Shown here one piece after another: positions 23,421 to 31,793 of a DNA stretch of 64,000 nucleotides. A program made the translations under genes and the position numbers. How positions within the stretch are numbered: position 1 is the stretch's first letter; each line of letters opens with the position of its first letter. The notes below the pieces were generated by a model. That model was given only the letters and a program-made list of their open reading frames with translations, ran no database searches and was not told where the DNA came from. Source of the DNA: Pseudomonadota bacterium (GTDB taxonomy: Bacteria > Pseudomonadota > Gammaproteobacteria > Acidiferrobacterales > UBA6901); NCBI GenBank assembly GCA_021790335.1, contig JAJYEE010000011.1:1-64000 (forward strand), in the 5' to 3' direction.

Positions 23421-25070
23421 TCATTTCCCTGCAGTCTGCTGCTGGGCAAGAAAACGGTCCGCAGACAGCGCCGCCTGGGCGCCATCCCCGACGGCAATGG
23501 TGATCTGCTTGTCGCGCTGGTCGGTGACATCTCCGGCCGCAAACAGTCCTGGCACGACAGTCGACTGATCCCGGCCCACCGGAATTTCTCCGGCACTGTT
23601 CAAGTCGAGCAGTCGGCTTACCGGCTTGGTATTCGGTACCAGACCCACTTCGAGGAATACACCGTCCACCCGCAGGTCATACCGTTCCTTTCCATCGACC
23701 GACGCCAGACGCACCCCGGAGAGCGCCTCCTTGCCCAGAAATTCCCGCACTTCCATGTGCATATGCACAGTCACATTGGGCGCTGCGCGCACTTCATCGA
23801 CCAGGACCTGGTCGGCCTGGAGCTGATCCAGCATGTGTATGAGATGGATTTCGCGCGCGTACGCGCGCAGGTCGCGCACAGCGGTGAGGGCGGAATTGCC
23901 GCCGCCGACCACCGCCACCGGCTTGTCCTTGAAAAGCGGCGCGTCGCAGGTGGCGCAAAACGCGATGCCGTGGCCGATGAAGCGCGATTCCCCTGGAACA
24001 TTCAGTCGCCGATACTGCTTGCCGGCCGCGTAAACCACGCTGCGGGCATGGTAGATGGCTCCGTCGTCCGCCTGAACCTCGAATGCGACACCCGACCTGC
24101 GCACCTCGGTCACGCGCGCATGCATGCGCTCGGCGACCGGATAACTCTCGAGGTGATGGCGAAACATCTCGGCAAGATCGCTGCCGCCGATTTCCATCAT
24201 GCCGAGATAATTCTCGACGATGGCCGTGTCGGTGATCTGCCCGCCCGGATGCGCTCCAAGGACTGCAACCCGCCGCCCCTTGCGCACCGCATAAAGCGCC
24301 GCGGCCATGGCTGCCGGTCCGGCACCCACGACCAACAGGTCATACTCGTGCTCGGCTCCTGCCTCGGTCGCTTTGCGCTGCCCCTGCGCCGTGCGCAGTG
24401 CCGCATCGACCACTTCGTAGGTTTGCGGGTCGGCCAGCTTGAGGATTTCCATGACCGCCGCCGGCGGGGGCAAGGCCCCTTCGAACGCAGGTCGTTCGTT
24501 GACTACGGTGCGAGGAACGCCCTGCACTTGGTAGCGCTGCGTCAACGCCGGAAATTCCGCAGCATCGATCATGTCGGCGCGAATCCCGGCGTTGACAAAC
24601 GACAGCTGATGCGCGAGGCGCACCATGTTCGGGCAGTACGGGCAGGTGAGGGTCACCATGATCTCGAGATGTACCGGCACGGCGATGCGCTGCGCGAGCG
24701 CCTCGACTTGCCGATCGAGTCCGGACTCGCCGGTCGACACCATCAAGACCGCCTCGAGCAGCGAGCCGAATTCGTATCCCCCGGTCAGTCCGTAGAAACG
24801 GATGCCGTAGTCCCGATCCCCGAGAACGATGGTCGCCGGCACCTTGTCGATGCCGTAACGCTTTGCCTCGGCGGCGTCGGCAATGAGCTCCCGAACTTCC
24901 AGGGCCAGCTTGGGCGAGAGTGCGGTGAGCTCTTCCAGCAGCTGCTGCTGCTCGCGGCATACACCGCAGGCATTCTTCTGTGTGAAGCACACGAGCCGCA
25001 CCGGCCTGTTCATGCCGGCAAGGTGTGTGCGCACCTCTTTTTTTGCCGCGTCGGTTAAGGATGTTGCCAT
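23421..25070 (-). CDS. Thioredoxin-reductase-like flavoprotein with fused two-domain redoxin
   Basis: A 549-residue protein in AhpF order: two glutaredoxin-like folds (1-220) and a TrxB-type FAD/NAD(P)H reductase (about 242-549). The reductase has LLVVGAGPAAMAAA for FAD, AVVGGGNSAL for the nucleotide, active CATC (372-375) and GLFAAGDVTD. The second redoxin fold has CPYC (143-146), as in AhpF. Unusually the first fold also has CGVC (35-38), a site AhpF lacks, so the N-terminus looks like a PDO-type protein disulfide oxidoreductase. It probably reduces disulfides or a peroxiredoxin. No ahpC is adjacent; a Bcp-like peroxiredoxin lies 7 kb away. Start 25070 has GGAGG 5 nt upstream. Confidence 0.87.
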   Translation of the reverse strand: MATSLTDAAKKEVRTHLAGMNRPVRLVCFTQKNACGVCREQQQLLEELTALSPKLALEVRELIADAAEAKRYGIDKVPATIVLGDRDYGIRFYGLTGGYEFGSLLEAVLMVSTGESGLDRQVEALAQRIAVPVHLEIMVTLTCPYCPNMVRLAHQLSFVNAGIRADMIDAAEFPALTQRYQVQGVPRTVVNERPAFEGALPPPAAVMEILKLADPQTYEVVDAALRTAQGQRKATEAGAEHEYDLLVVGAGPAAMAAALYAVRKGRRVAVLGAHPGGQITDTAIVENYLGMMEIGGSDLAEMFRHHLESYPVAERMHARVTEVRRSGVAFEVQADDGAIYHARSVVYAAGKQYRRLNVPGESRFIGHGIAFCATCDAPLFKDKPVAVVGGGNSALTAVRDLRAYAREIHLIHMLDQLQADQVLVDEVRAAPNVTVHMHMEVREFLGKEALSGVRLASVDGKERYDLRVDGVFLEVGLVPNTKPVSRLLDLNSAGEIPVGRDQSTVVPGLFAAGDVTDQRDKQITIAVGDGAQAALSADRFLAQQQTAGK

Positions 25071-25235
25071 GATGACCTCCGGGGCTATCCACCCCACTTG
25101 ATCCATGCCTGGATTGCGCGGAGGCTGTGCCGACCCGGTCTGGTCACTGGTCGCGGCACATTGCTCTATCAGTCTTTCATTCGTAGCACGCGCGACACCG
25201 TGTGGATACGCCGCATCGCAGCATCCGCCCTCTAC

Positions 25236-25263
25236 ACTTTATGGGGGTCACTTTGGCGTTCAA
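25236..25263 (-). promoter_or_regulatory. Possible sigma70 promoter of the redoxin-reductase gene
   Basis: On the reverse strand TTGAAC (25263-25258) and TAAAGT (25241-25236) are 16 bp apart, about 165 nt upstream of the start codon. Moderate match to consensus; not otherwise supported. Confidence 0.3.
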
Positions 25264-26096
25264 AAGAGCAGACCCAGACCAACTCCGGTATAATGGGTAA
25301 ACCCTCCGAGCTGCCCGTGCAGCCGCACCCCCTCCTCCACATCCACTTCCCACTGCGGCGTGATCAGGTACTGCAGTCCCCCGTCCGCATTGAAGCCGGC
25401 TCCCTGACCGGGTCCGATACGGCTTTGCCCGTACACCTCGAGGTAATACTGCAGATTCCAGCGCGGATCCCAGGTGAACGTGAGCAGCGGATTGAAGCTC
25501 GTATACCGGGCCCCGCCTGCCAGAGAGGGATTGGTCTGGGTGCTGACTCCGGCCTGAAGGGAGATCCCGGTCGTGCTGCTGGGGGCATAGGCGACGATAC
25601 CGTTCACAGCGGCACCGGTACGTGCGCTGCCGTAGGCGGCGCTGCCCGATGAGGGCGTGACCAGGCCCTCGACTGCGCCCAGCCAACGTCGCGTATAACC
25701 GAGTTCGTGCTTGATCCCCACGGTCGTGGACGACCATCCGCTGAGTGTGTCCACCGCACCGTACTGACGAGTGAAATTCGGGGGAAGCAAAACCAGCTCG
25801 TTGTGTCCGGGCAGACCGAACCGCAATTCCAGTTCGGGAAGATTGTCAGCGGAACCGCCCGCCCCGCTGAGCGCTGCATGCGCGTAACCGGCTTCCGCGA
25901 TCACCCGCCCCTGCGGTACTACGCAGGCACTGTCGGAAACCGTGGGTCGGTCGAGCTCAGCCAGCAGCCCCGAACGTCCCGAACAGGGATCGGAGACCGC
26001 AGACGTGCTCTGCGCCAGGACAGTGCGCTCACTGAGAAGAAGAAATCCATTCAGCACCCAGACCAACCATCGCTTATTGCCATGCCAACTCATCAT
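25260..26096 (-). CDS. Outer-membrane beta-barrel transporter-like protein
   Basis: A 278-residue exported protein. A signal peptide (about 10-29, ending VLAQ) is followed by a glycine- and tyrosine-rich region of alternating polar/hydrophobic strands and a C-terminal aromatic residue (GLGLLF), the mark of outer-membrane barrels. Phrases such as GIKHELGYTRRWLGAVEGL resemble putative metal-resistance/MetA-pathway transporter proteins of unclear substrate. It is divergent from znuA across an intergenic region containing a Zur-like palindrome, so it may be an outer-membrane route for zinc. That role is an inference. Confidence 0.7.
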   Translation of the reverse strand: MMSWHGNKRWLVWVLNGFLLLSERTVLAQSTSAVSDPCSGRSGLLAELDRPTVSDSACVVPQGRVIAEAGYAHAALSGAGGSADNLPELELRFGLPGHNELVLLPPNFTRQYGAVDTLSGWSSTTVGIKHELGYTRRWLGAVEGLVTPSSGSAAYGSARTGAAVNGIVAYAPSSTTGISLQAGVSTQTNPSLAGGARYTSFNPLLTFTWDPRWNLQYYLEVYGQSRIGPGQGAGFNADGGLQYLITPQWEVDVEEGVRLHGQLGGFTHYTGVGLGLLF

Positions 26097-26189
26097 CGGG
26101 ATTCTCGCGTAGTGGTCGGAAGAATTGATCAGCGTTCAGGGTAGGCACGCGGTCGCCTATCGGGAACCGACGGCACCGCAGATTTTTTT

Positions 26190-26205
26190 CAATGTTATAA
26201 CATTG
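26190..26205. promoter_or_regulatory. Zur-like operator between the OMP and znuACB genes
   Basis: CAATGTTATAACATTG is a perfect 16-bp palindrome whose core AATGTTATAACATT resembles Zur operators. It is 94 bp from the OMP start and 117 bp from the znuA start, so it could control both. A zur gene is present at 34.4-34.9 kb. Confidence 0.65.
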
Positions 26206-26321
26206 CATCAGGGCGGACAAGAATGTACGATGGCGCGCGCATCGCAGGGCGCACGCGTCTCCGGGTTCCGGAAACGGAGACCGTCGAATCCCCAAGAAAA
26301 GCCGGCTCGGGAAAAACCCGC

Positions 26322-27191
26322 ATGAAGCGACTACTGCTCGCTGTCGCCCTGATTCTCGCCACCCCGGCGCTGGCTGCTGCTGCGGGGCGGATTGACATTG
26401 TCGCCGCCGAGAATTTCTACGGTGGTGTCGCCGGGCAGATCGGCGGCCCGCAGGTCGAAGTGTCGAGCGTTCTCAACAACCCCGCCATGAATCCACACCT
26501 TTTCGAAGTGAGCCCGTCGGTGGCACGCGCCGTCTCGCGCGCGCGGATCGTCATCTACAACGGAATTGACTATGACCCCTGGATGCCGAAACTGCTGGCC
26601 GCCGCCCAGAATGCCCGCCGCACGGCCATCGACGTTGCCGCGCTTGCAGGCAAGCGCCCGGGCGACAATCCGCACATCTGGTACGATACGAAAACGATGC
26701 TCGCCATGGCCAAGACGCTGGCGCAGACCCTCGCCAGAGCCGACCCTGCTCACCAAGCCGAATACCTGCGGCGTCTGGCGCAATTTCAGGACTCCATGCA
26801 GCCGATCGAGGCAAAGATCTCCGCTCTGCGCACGCGCCTGGCTGGCACGCCAGTCACGGCGACCGAGCCGGTCTTCGGCTACATGTTCGAAGCGCTCGGA
26901 ATGCCGGTGCGCAATCGCTCATTTCAGCTTGCCGTCATGAACGGCACGGAACCGGGCGCGTCCGAAGTCGCTGCCTTCGAGAATGACCTCAGGAAGCGCC
27001 GGGTACGGTTGCTGGTTTATAATAGCCAGACGTCGGACCCGCTGACCGACCGCATGCGCCGTCTGGCAAAGGCATCGGGTATCCCGGTGCTGGCGGTCAG
27101 CGAGACCGAACCACCGGGCACGACATACCAGACGTGGATGATGGGCGAACTGGATGCGGTCGACCGGGCGCTGGGAGCCAGTCACCGGTGA
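26322..27191 (+). CDS. znuA: Zinc/manganese-family ABC transporter binding protein (ZnuA-like)
   Basis: A 289-residue periplasmic protein: signal peptide (1-21), then cluster A-I metal-binding protein features. Candidate metal ligands are H59 (MNPHLFEV), the histidine of DNPHIWYD, the glutamate of TEPVFGYM where ZnuA usually has histidine, and an acidic residue in SETEPP. There is no His-rich loop. The protein captures Zn2+ (or Mn2+) for the ZnuCB permease encoded next. ATG 26322 is used because the signal peptide begins there; 26223 is an unlikely extension. The stop overlaps the znuC start by 4 nt. A Zur-like operator lies upstream. Confidence 0.85.
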   Translation: MKRLLLAVALILATPALAAAAGRIDIVAAENFYGGVAGQIGGPQVEVSSVLNNPAMNPHLFEVSPSVARAVSRARIVIYNGIDYDPWMPKLLAAAQNARRTAIDVAALAGKRPGDNPHIWYDTKTMLAMAKTLAQTLARADPAHQAEYLRRLAQFQDSMQPIEAKISALRTRLAGTPVTATEPVFGYMFEALGMPVRNRSFQLAVMNGTEPGASEVAAFENDLRKRRVRLLVYNSQTSDPLTDRMRRLAKASGIPVLAVSETEPPGTTYQTWMMGELDAVDRALGASHR

Positions 27192-28021
27192 ATGCAGTCG
27201 AACTTCGAGACGTCTCGCTGACCCTGGGCGGCCGGACTATCCTGGCCGGCATCGGCCTCGATATCGCGATGGGCGAATTCGTCGGCGTGCTCGGCCCGAA
27301 CGGCTCCGGCAAGACCACGCTGATGCGCGCCATCCTCGGTCTGGTGCCACCGAGCCGCGGCAGCATTCATGTTCTGGGGCAGCCGGCCACGCGCGGCAAT
27401 CCCGCCATCGGTTACATGCCGCAGGCCCGTCATTTCGCTTCGGATCTGCGACTGAGCGGACGCGATTTCGTGGCAAGCGTATCCAATGGCCATCGCCTCG
27501 GCCTCCCCGTTCGGGGCCGGATCGCCCGCGCGGAGATGGAGCAAGCGCTCCGGCTGGTCGGGGCACAGGAACTTGCCCGCCGCCCGCTTGCCGAGCTCTC
27601 GGGCGGTGAGCGCCAGCGCCTGCTGCTGGCCCAGGCGCTCATCGGCAAGCCACAACTGCTGCTGCTCGATGAACCGCTGATCAGTCTCGACCCGCACCGT
27701 CAGCAGGAAGTCGTTGATCTGGTGAAAACCTTGAAGGCCGATCTCGGAATCGCCGTGCTGTTCAGCGCCCACGATGTGAACTCTCTGCTCGGCGCCATCG
27801 ACAAGGTGCTCTACCTCGGGAGCGGCCAGGCGGCGCTCGGGACAATTGACGAAGTCATCACCGGGCCGGTCCTGTCACGCCTGTACGGATCGCACATCGA
27901 CGTCGTGCGTGTAGGTGGCCGCATTTTCGTTATGTCCGGCAGCTGTTGTGCGGAGACCGAGGAACATCGGCACGAGCCCGCACCAGCGGACCGGCAGCCG
28001 AGGCACTCAGGTCATGCTTGA
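27188..28021 (+). CDS. znuC: Zinc/manganese-family ABC transporter ATP-binding protein
   Basis: A 277-residue ABC ATPase. Walker A GPNGSGKTT, signature LSGGERQRL, Walker B LLLLDEP and H-loop SAHD are all present. The start is GTG 27188, overlapping the znuA stop by 4 nt (GTGA). The 20-30 residue C-terminal tail (ETEEHRHEPAPADRQPRHSG) is rich in His/Glu/Pro and could bind metal. It overlaps the permease gene by 8 nt, so all three genes are translationally coupled. Confidence 0.9.
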   Translation: MNAVELRDVSLTLGGRTILAGIGLDIAMGEFVGVLGPNGSGKTTLMRAILGLVPPSRGSIHVLGQPATRGNPAIGYMPQARHFASDLRLSGRDFVASVSNGHRLGLPVRGRIARAEMEQALRLVGAQELARRPLAELSGGERQRLLLAQALIGKPQLLLLDEPLISLDPHRQQEVVDLVKTLKADLGIAVLFSAHDVNSLLGAIDKVLYLGSGQAALGTIDEVITGPVLSRLYGSHIDVVRVGGRIFVMSGSCCAETEEHRHEPAPADRQPRHSGHA

Positions 28022-28835
28022 GATGCTCCAGTATGACTTCATGCGCAACGCCTTCGCCGCAGCAGCAGTCGTTGCGATCGTTGCCGGCACGGTCGGCTAC
28101 TTCCTGGTTCTGCGCGGCCAGACCTTTGCCGGCCACGCCCTGGCGCATGTCGGTTTCACCGGCGCCACGGGCGCCGTGCTTCTCGGCATTGCCCCGATCT
28201 GGGGCATGGTGCTCGCCACCGTGGCCGCGGGAATCGGTATGGGCTTCATGGGCGAACGGCTGGCGCAGCGGGATGTCGCTATCGGGCTCGTACTGGCGCT
28301 CGCGCTCGGTCTCGGATTGCTGTTTCTGCATTTCTTCACGGCATTCGCGACCCAGGCAACGACTTTGCTGTTCGGCAACGTGCTCGCGGTCGATATGCGC
28401 ACCGTCTGGGTGCTGCTGGCTCTGGGCTCGGTAAGCCTCGCGACCCTGGCGGTCATCTCCCGTCCGCTGCTGTTCGCTAGCCTGCATCCGGAGCTGGCCG
28501 AGGCAAAGGGGGTGTCGCTGCGGCTCTATTCGGTACTGTTTCTGGCCATCGTAGCGCTCGCGACGGCGGAATGCGCACAGATCGTCGGCGTACTGCTGGT
28601 TTTTGCGCTCATGGTGGGGCCGGCCGCAGCAGCTCAACGCCTCACGAGCGCCATGGCGGCAGGCGTCCTGCTTTCCGCCGTGCTCGCGCTGCTCGAAGCG
28701 TGGTCCGGCATCGCGCTCGCCTACTACACCGATTGGCCGAGCAGCTTCTGGATCACCGCGCTGAGTGCGGCTGTCTATCTCATCGCGACCCTTCCCCGGC
28801 CGATGGGCAGATTCGCATCCGCGGCACCGCGCTAG
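28014..28835 (+). CDS. znuB: Zinc/manganese-family ABC transporter permease
   Basis: A 273-residue membrane protein with eight to nine helices, of the ABC-3 (ZnuB/MntB) family: RGQTFAGHALAHVGFTGATG near the N-terminus and LFASLHPELAEAKGVSL are family-typical. ATG 28014 (MLEMLQYDFM) overlaps znuC by 8 nt; the ORF-track start 27915 lies within znuC. Completes the znuACB operon. Confidence 0.9.
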   Translation: MLEMLQYDFMRNAFAAAAVVAIVAGTVGYFLVLRGQTFAGHALAHVGFTGATGAVLLGIAPIWGMVLATVAAGIGMGFMGERLAQRDVAIGLVLALALGLGLLFLHFFTAFATQATTLLFGNVLAVDMRTVWVLLALGSVSLATLAVISRPLLFASLHPELAEAKGVSLRLYSVLFLAIVALATAECAQIVGVLLVFALMVGPAAAAQRLTSAMAAGVLLSAVLALLEAWSGIALAYYTDWPSSFWITALSAAVYLIATLPRPMGRFASAAPR

Positions 28836-29132
28836 TGTGTCTAGAAGCATAATCTTGCGCGTTTCGCTACGTTATGGTTCCGACCGGGTGTAAAAGCCGA
28901 TGTTGGTCAGATCGAGGGGTTAATGGCAACATCCGGCCAGAATCAGCTCCACCAGTGTACGATTGCGGAGATCAGCTACTCGCCCTAACCGGCCAGCCGA
29001 GCATTGAGTCGTCAACGACTGCTGACACGCCCCGAACGGCCCGATGCATTCGGCCGGGCGCCTAGATCTAAAACACCCACTCTGGCCATCTGTCGTTTGC
29101 GCTAAATTGGACGGCAAACGCCGGATGAAGAA
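28836..29132. other. Intergenic stretch, no gene recognised
   Basis: About 300 bases after znuB. A minus-strand ORF of 65 codons (28920-29117) has no recognised family. Nothing else supported. Confidence 0.35.
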
Positions 29133-29426
29133 CTACACGCAGCCTGTAGGTTTGGGCAAGCCGCCGTACTTGGTGATAGGCTTCATCGGCCCCGTCAGCC
29201 AAAGCTTGAACATATCCTTCTGATCGACCTCGACAAACTTGGCGAATTTGCGAATCGGCGGAACGACGCCGAACTCGTCATAATATTCACGCGCCTTAAC
29301 GATGTGCGACCATTTCAACTCATCCAGCGCAAAACCGTCGGCTTGCGCCATGGCCCTGGCAATTTCCGATGTCCATAAGCCACGGTCAATGAGATATCCA
29401 TCGCCGTCGCGTTGAGGAATTTCCAT
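29133..29426 (-). CDS. DsrC/TusE-family sulfur carrier, single C-terminal cysteine
   Basis: A 97-residue (or 106 if started at 29453) protein of the DsrC/TusE family. The middle (SEIARAMAQADGFAL, WSHIVKAREYYDEFGV, PPIRKFAK) and the C-terminal arm GLPKPTGCV are conserved. The penultimate cysteine that carries sulfur (CysA) is present; the second DsrC cysteine ten residues earlier is lysine (TKYGGLPKPTGC), so it is TusE- or DsrC-like rather than a full dissimilatory DsrC. TusE-type proteins accept persulfide sulfur from TusBCD/DsrEFH. It stands alone in an accessory region, 20 kb from the DsrE-like trio. The ribosome site is weak for both starts. Confidence 0.85.
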   Translation of the reverse strand: MEIPQRDGDGYLIDRGLWTSEIARAMAQADGFALDELKWSHIVKAREYYDEFGVVPPIRKFAKFVEVDQKDMFKLWLTGPMKPITKYGGLPKPTGCV

Positions 29427-30265
29427 GGTAAAGGTCTCGCTGAAATTGAACATGCATGCGATTATGCAATTGGTGAGTGATTTGGTCAACTATTAAGATG
29501 CGCCAGTCGCTCAGAGCGCGCACCAAAATCGTCCCAGTTGATGTTATTCCACTCTTGTCCAAAACAAATCTCTGAGAAACCTGTCTTGGACAGCATCTGA
29601 CGGGTTCCGCGGGCTGCGTGATGAGCATCGGGAAGCGCAAAGGGTTCCAAAAATGCCCATTCTGCAACAGGTATGGCTTGTCCCTGCCGCTCGGAGGTGC
29701 AAGCCGTCGTCTTGGACGGCATATTCCGAGACACGGGGCAGGATCGGCAGATCAAGAATGGCGTCATGAAAAATCAATGGCTTAGCACATGAACAGGGCT
29801 GTTTGGCCGCTGTTTTGGGCGGCAGTGATGTTATTCATAAATTGAGCGATGAGCGAACGTCTCTTTCGGGTCAGACACGGTAAATCACCGCTGACGGATC
29901 ACCGAGGCAGCGTAGTGTGTCAATGCCCGAAAATCTGCGAGCTGCCGTATAGCGTATGCGTACACCTCGGCCATTGCGGCCGGTGGCGTTGACTCAGCGG
30001 AAAGACCGGTGTCGCGGCAGCTTGCCGACGTTGACGCGGTGCGCTGCGTGAATGGCCGCTATCGTCCGCGGTGAAGGACCGTACCCGACCTTCAACAGTC
30101 TCTCAGATCCGCTGTCCGGTTTTCCCAAAATTGGTCATTCCCGACCTTAAGGTTGGTCTGGTCCCTGGCATACGAACCACCCGCGCTACCCGGCGTGATA
30201 AAACGTTCATCACGCCGGGTACCGATCATGGCGTGCAATGCACTTTGCGTTAAGGGCGTAGCTGC
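29427..30265. other. Gene-poor accessory stretch
   Basis: About 840 bases. Minus-strand ORFs at 29386-29667 and 29486-29767 overlap one another and show no family; they may be debris. A strong hairpin lies at 30187-30221 (separate entry). Confidence 0.35.
30187..30221. repeat. 13-bp perfect inverted repeat with 9-nt loop
   Basis: TACCCGGCGTGAT and ATCACGCCGGGTA flank AAAACGTTC. The hairpin lies 45 bp beyond the 3' end of the minus-strand cupin gene. It lacks a T-run, so it is not a standard intrinsic terminator, but it could end transcripts or be a mobile-element end. Confidence 0.5.
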
Positions 30266-30706
30266 TTAGGTCCAGACGACCTCGCCAGGTACGATCTTGC
30301 CGTCGCTGATGTCGCTTTGTGCGAGCGATCCGGCGCGAGCCTGAATCACAAGAAACACCAGTGCGTCCTTGCCGGTATTGCGCCAGGCGCGCTTGCCGTT
30401 GGGCGCTACACGCACGGCGCTGCCCTCGGTCACGGCAATCACTTCGCCATCCACCTGCATTTCTCCGTGGCCGGAAAGGAAAAGATACAACTCCTCGTTG
30501 GCGTTATGCCGGTGATAAAAAGGAATGGCGGCGTTCGCAGGCACATTGTTGACACTCACCTCCATACTGCTCAGGCCCAGATCATTCTTTACAAATGCCT
30601 TGCCCGGCACAGGCCGGGGAAACGCGGAGTGGATGAAGCTGTGTTTAACCCAGTCGTTGAGCTTCCCCAGATGCGCGACCGCGTAGTTTTTTGCGTTCTG
30701 ATGCAT
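30266..30706 (-). CDS. Cupin-domain protein
   Basis: A 146-residue single-domain cupin. The metal-binding pattern is seen in FYHRHNANEELYLFLSGHGE and the later AVRVAPNGKRAWRN, where the usual last histidine is missing, so a metal site may be incomplete. Small cupins like this often bind sugars, oxalate-like acids or act on small molecules; the substrate is unknown. ATG 30706 has GGAGG 7 nt upstream. It is divergent from a TetR regulator with a palindrome between them, so the pair is probably a regulator and its target. Confidence 0.82.
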   Translation of the reverse strand: MHQNAKNYAVAHLGKLNDWVKHSFIHSAFPRPVPGKAFVKNDLGLSSMEVSVNNVPANAAIPFYHRHNANEELYLFLSGHGEMQVDGEVIAVTEGSAVRVAPNGKRAWRNTGKDALVFLVIQARAGSLAQSDISDGKIVPGEVVWT

Positions 30707-30757
30707 TGCAACGCCTCCATATTGGTTTGGGTGCGGCGCCACACAATACGGTAAAGT

Positions 30758-30781
30758 AATATATGTTCAACAACATATATT
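30758..30781. promoter_or_regulatory. Palindromic operator between the cupin and TetR genes
   Basis: AATATATGTT-CAAC-AACATATATT has perfect 10-bp arms and sits 12 bp from the tetR start and about 50 bp from the cupin start. Position and symmetry fit autoregulation by the TetR protein and control of the cupin gene. Confidence 0.7.
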
Positions 30782-30792
30782 GAGGGGGTCCC

Positions 30793-31449
30793 ATGCCCTA
30801 TTCCCGTGAGCACAAGGTCCGGACGCGCGAGCGCGTGCTGGCCGGCGCCCTGCGCCTGTTTTCGGAGCGCGGCTTTGCGCAAGTCACCATCGACGAGGTG
30901 ATGGCCCATGCTGGTCTCACGCGTGGTGCGTTCTATGCCCACTTCACTTCCAAGGAGCATCTCTACGCCGAAGCCATCGATCATGGCATTCGCACCAGCG
31001 CGATTGCTGCCTTGGCTGGCGGCCCAAAGGGTCTCAAGACATTGCAGAACATAGTGGACAGTTACCTGAGCCGCGGGCACGTGGACGGGAAAATGGCCCC
31101 GTGCCCGCTGGCGTTTTTCTCTACCGACGTGGGGGTGCGCGAACACCGGGTGCGCAGCACCTATACCACCGCGTTCCTTTCACTGGTCGGTGCGATAGGC
31201 TCACATGCAAGCGGACCGAAAACCGAAGAGCGCACGCTCGCCATTGCCGTGCTCATGGTGGGTGGCGTGGCCGTGAGCACCGCGGTGACTGACTCGATAC
31301 TGAAGGACAATATTCTTTCTGGGTGCCGGCGCGCCATCATGGACTTGGTCGCAACAACGCAGACAAAGGCATCGTCACAATCAGCGGCCAGATTAAGTCC
31401 GGCATCGCGCAAGCGCAGGGTGCGCACAGCCTACCGCAGGCTGCGGTGA
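30793..31449 (+). CDS. TetR/AcrR-family transcriptional regulator
   Basis: A 218-residue repressor. The N-terminal HTH (about 28-60) reads VTIDEVMAHAGLTRGAFYAH followed by FTSKEHLYAEAI, standard for TetR. The ligand-binding half (about 70-190) has a C-terminal domain like those of YxaF/NemR-type regulators (PCPLAFFSTDV). The ligand is unknown; a reactive electrophile is possible given the cysteine in the ligand domain. GAGGGGGTCCC precedes the ATG. Divergent from the cupin gene with a shared operator. Confidence 0.88.
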   Translation: MPYSREHKVRTRERVLAGALRLFSERGFAQVTIDEVMAHAGLTRGAFYAHFTSKEHLYAEAIDHGIRTSAIAALAGGPKGLKTLQNIVDSYLSRGHVDGKMAPCPLAFFSTDVGVREHRVRSTYTTAFLSLVGAIGSHASGPKTEERTLAIAVLMVGGVAVSTAVTDSILKDNILSGCRRAIMDLVATTQTKASSQSAARLSPASRKRRVRTAYRRLR

Positions 31450-31793
31450 CGAATGGAATGTGGGGTTAACGGACCGGATAGTGTTGTTCTTGTGGCCTCG
31501 AGGCGTAGGCCGGCGAGCTCGCACCTGAGCATCTGCTTTCGACTCATCTCGGACACTCGCAAGCGCGGTCCAATTTATCGCATTCCGGTCATTCGCGATG
31601 AGGGCATGACCCGTGCCGCCCATCTCCCTGGTCCGTATATCATGGTCAATGATATGCGGACCGGACAACAGGAAATGTCTGCTTGAATATACAGTCGGGA
31701 ACGAATTACAACCGGCGACGTGGTGGAGGATATACTGACAGAATCGTCGGCATAACATCTGTTAGACCTAAAACAATGCCCCCGGATAGGAAA
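31450..31793. other. Stretch leading into the cassette array
   Basis: No gene recognised; the 77-codon ORF 31453-31686 has no visible family. The right part contains GTTAGAC (31761-31767), a match to the integron core consensus GTTRRRY, just before the first cassette gene. No integrase gene is seen. Confidence 0.4.
31761..31767 (+). other. Integron core site at the left end of the cassette array
   Basis: GTTAGAC fits GTTRRRY and lies 27 bp before the peroxiredoxin ATG, where the boundary of a cassette is expected. The paired inverse core on the left was not found, so this may be an attI-type remnant or a truncated attC. Confidence 0.45.

Noticed and set aside
23319-25058. 579-codon plus-strand ORF
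   Set aside because: Antisense shadow of the redoxin-reductase gene.
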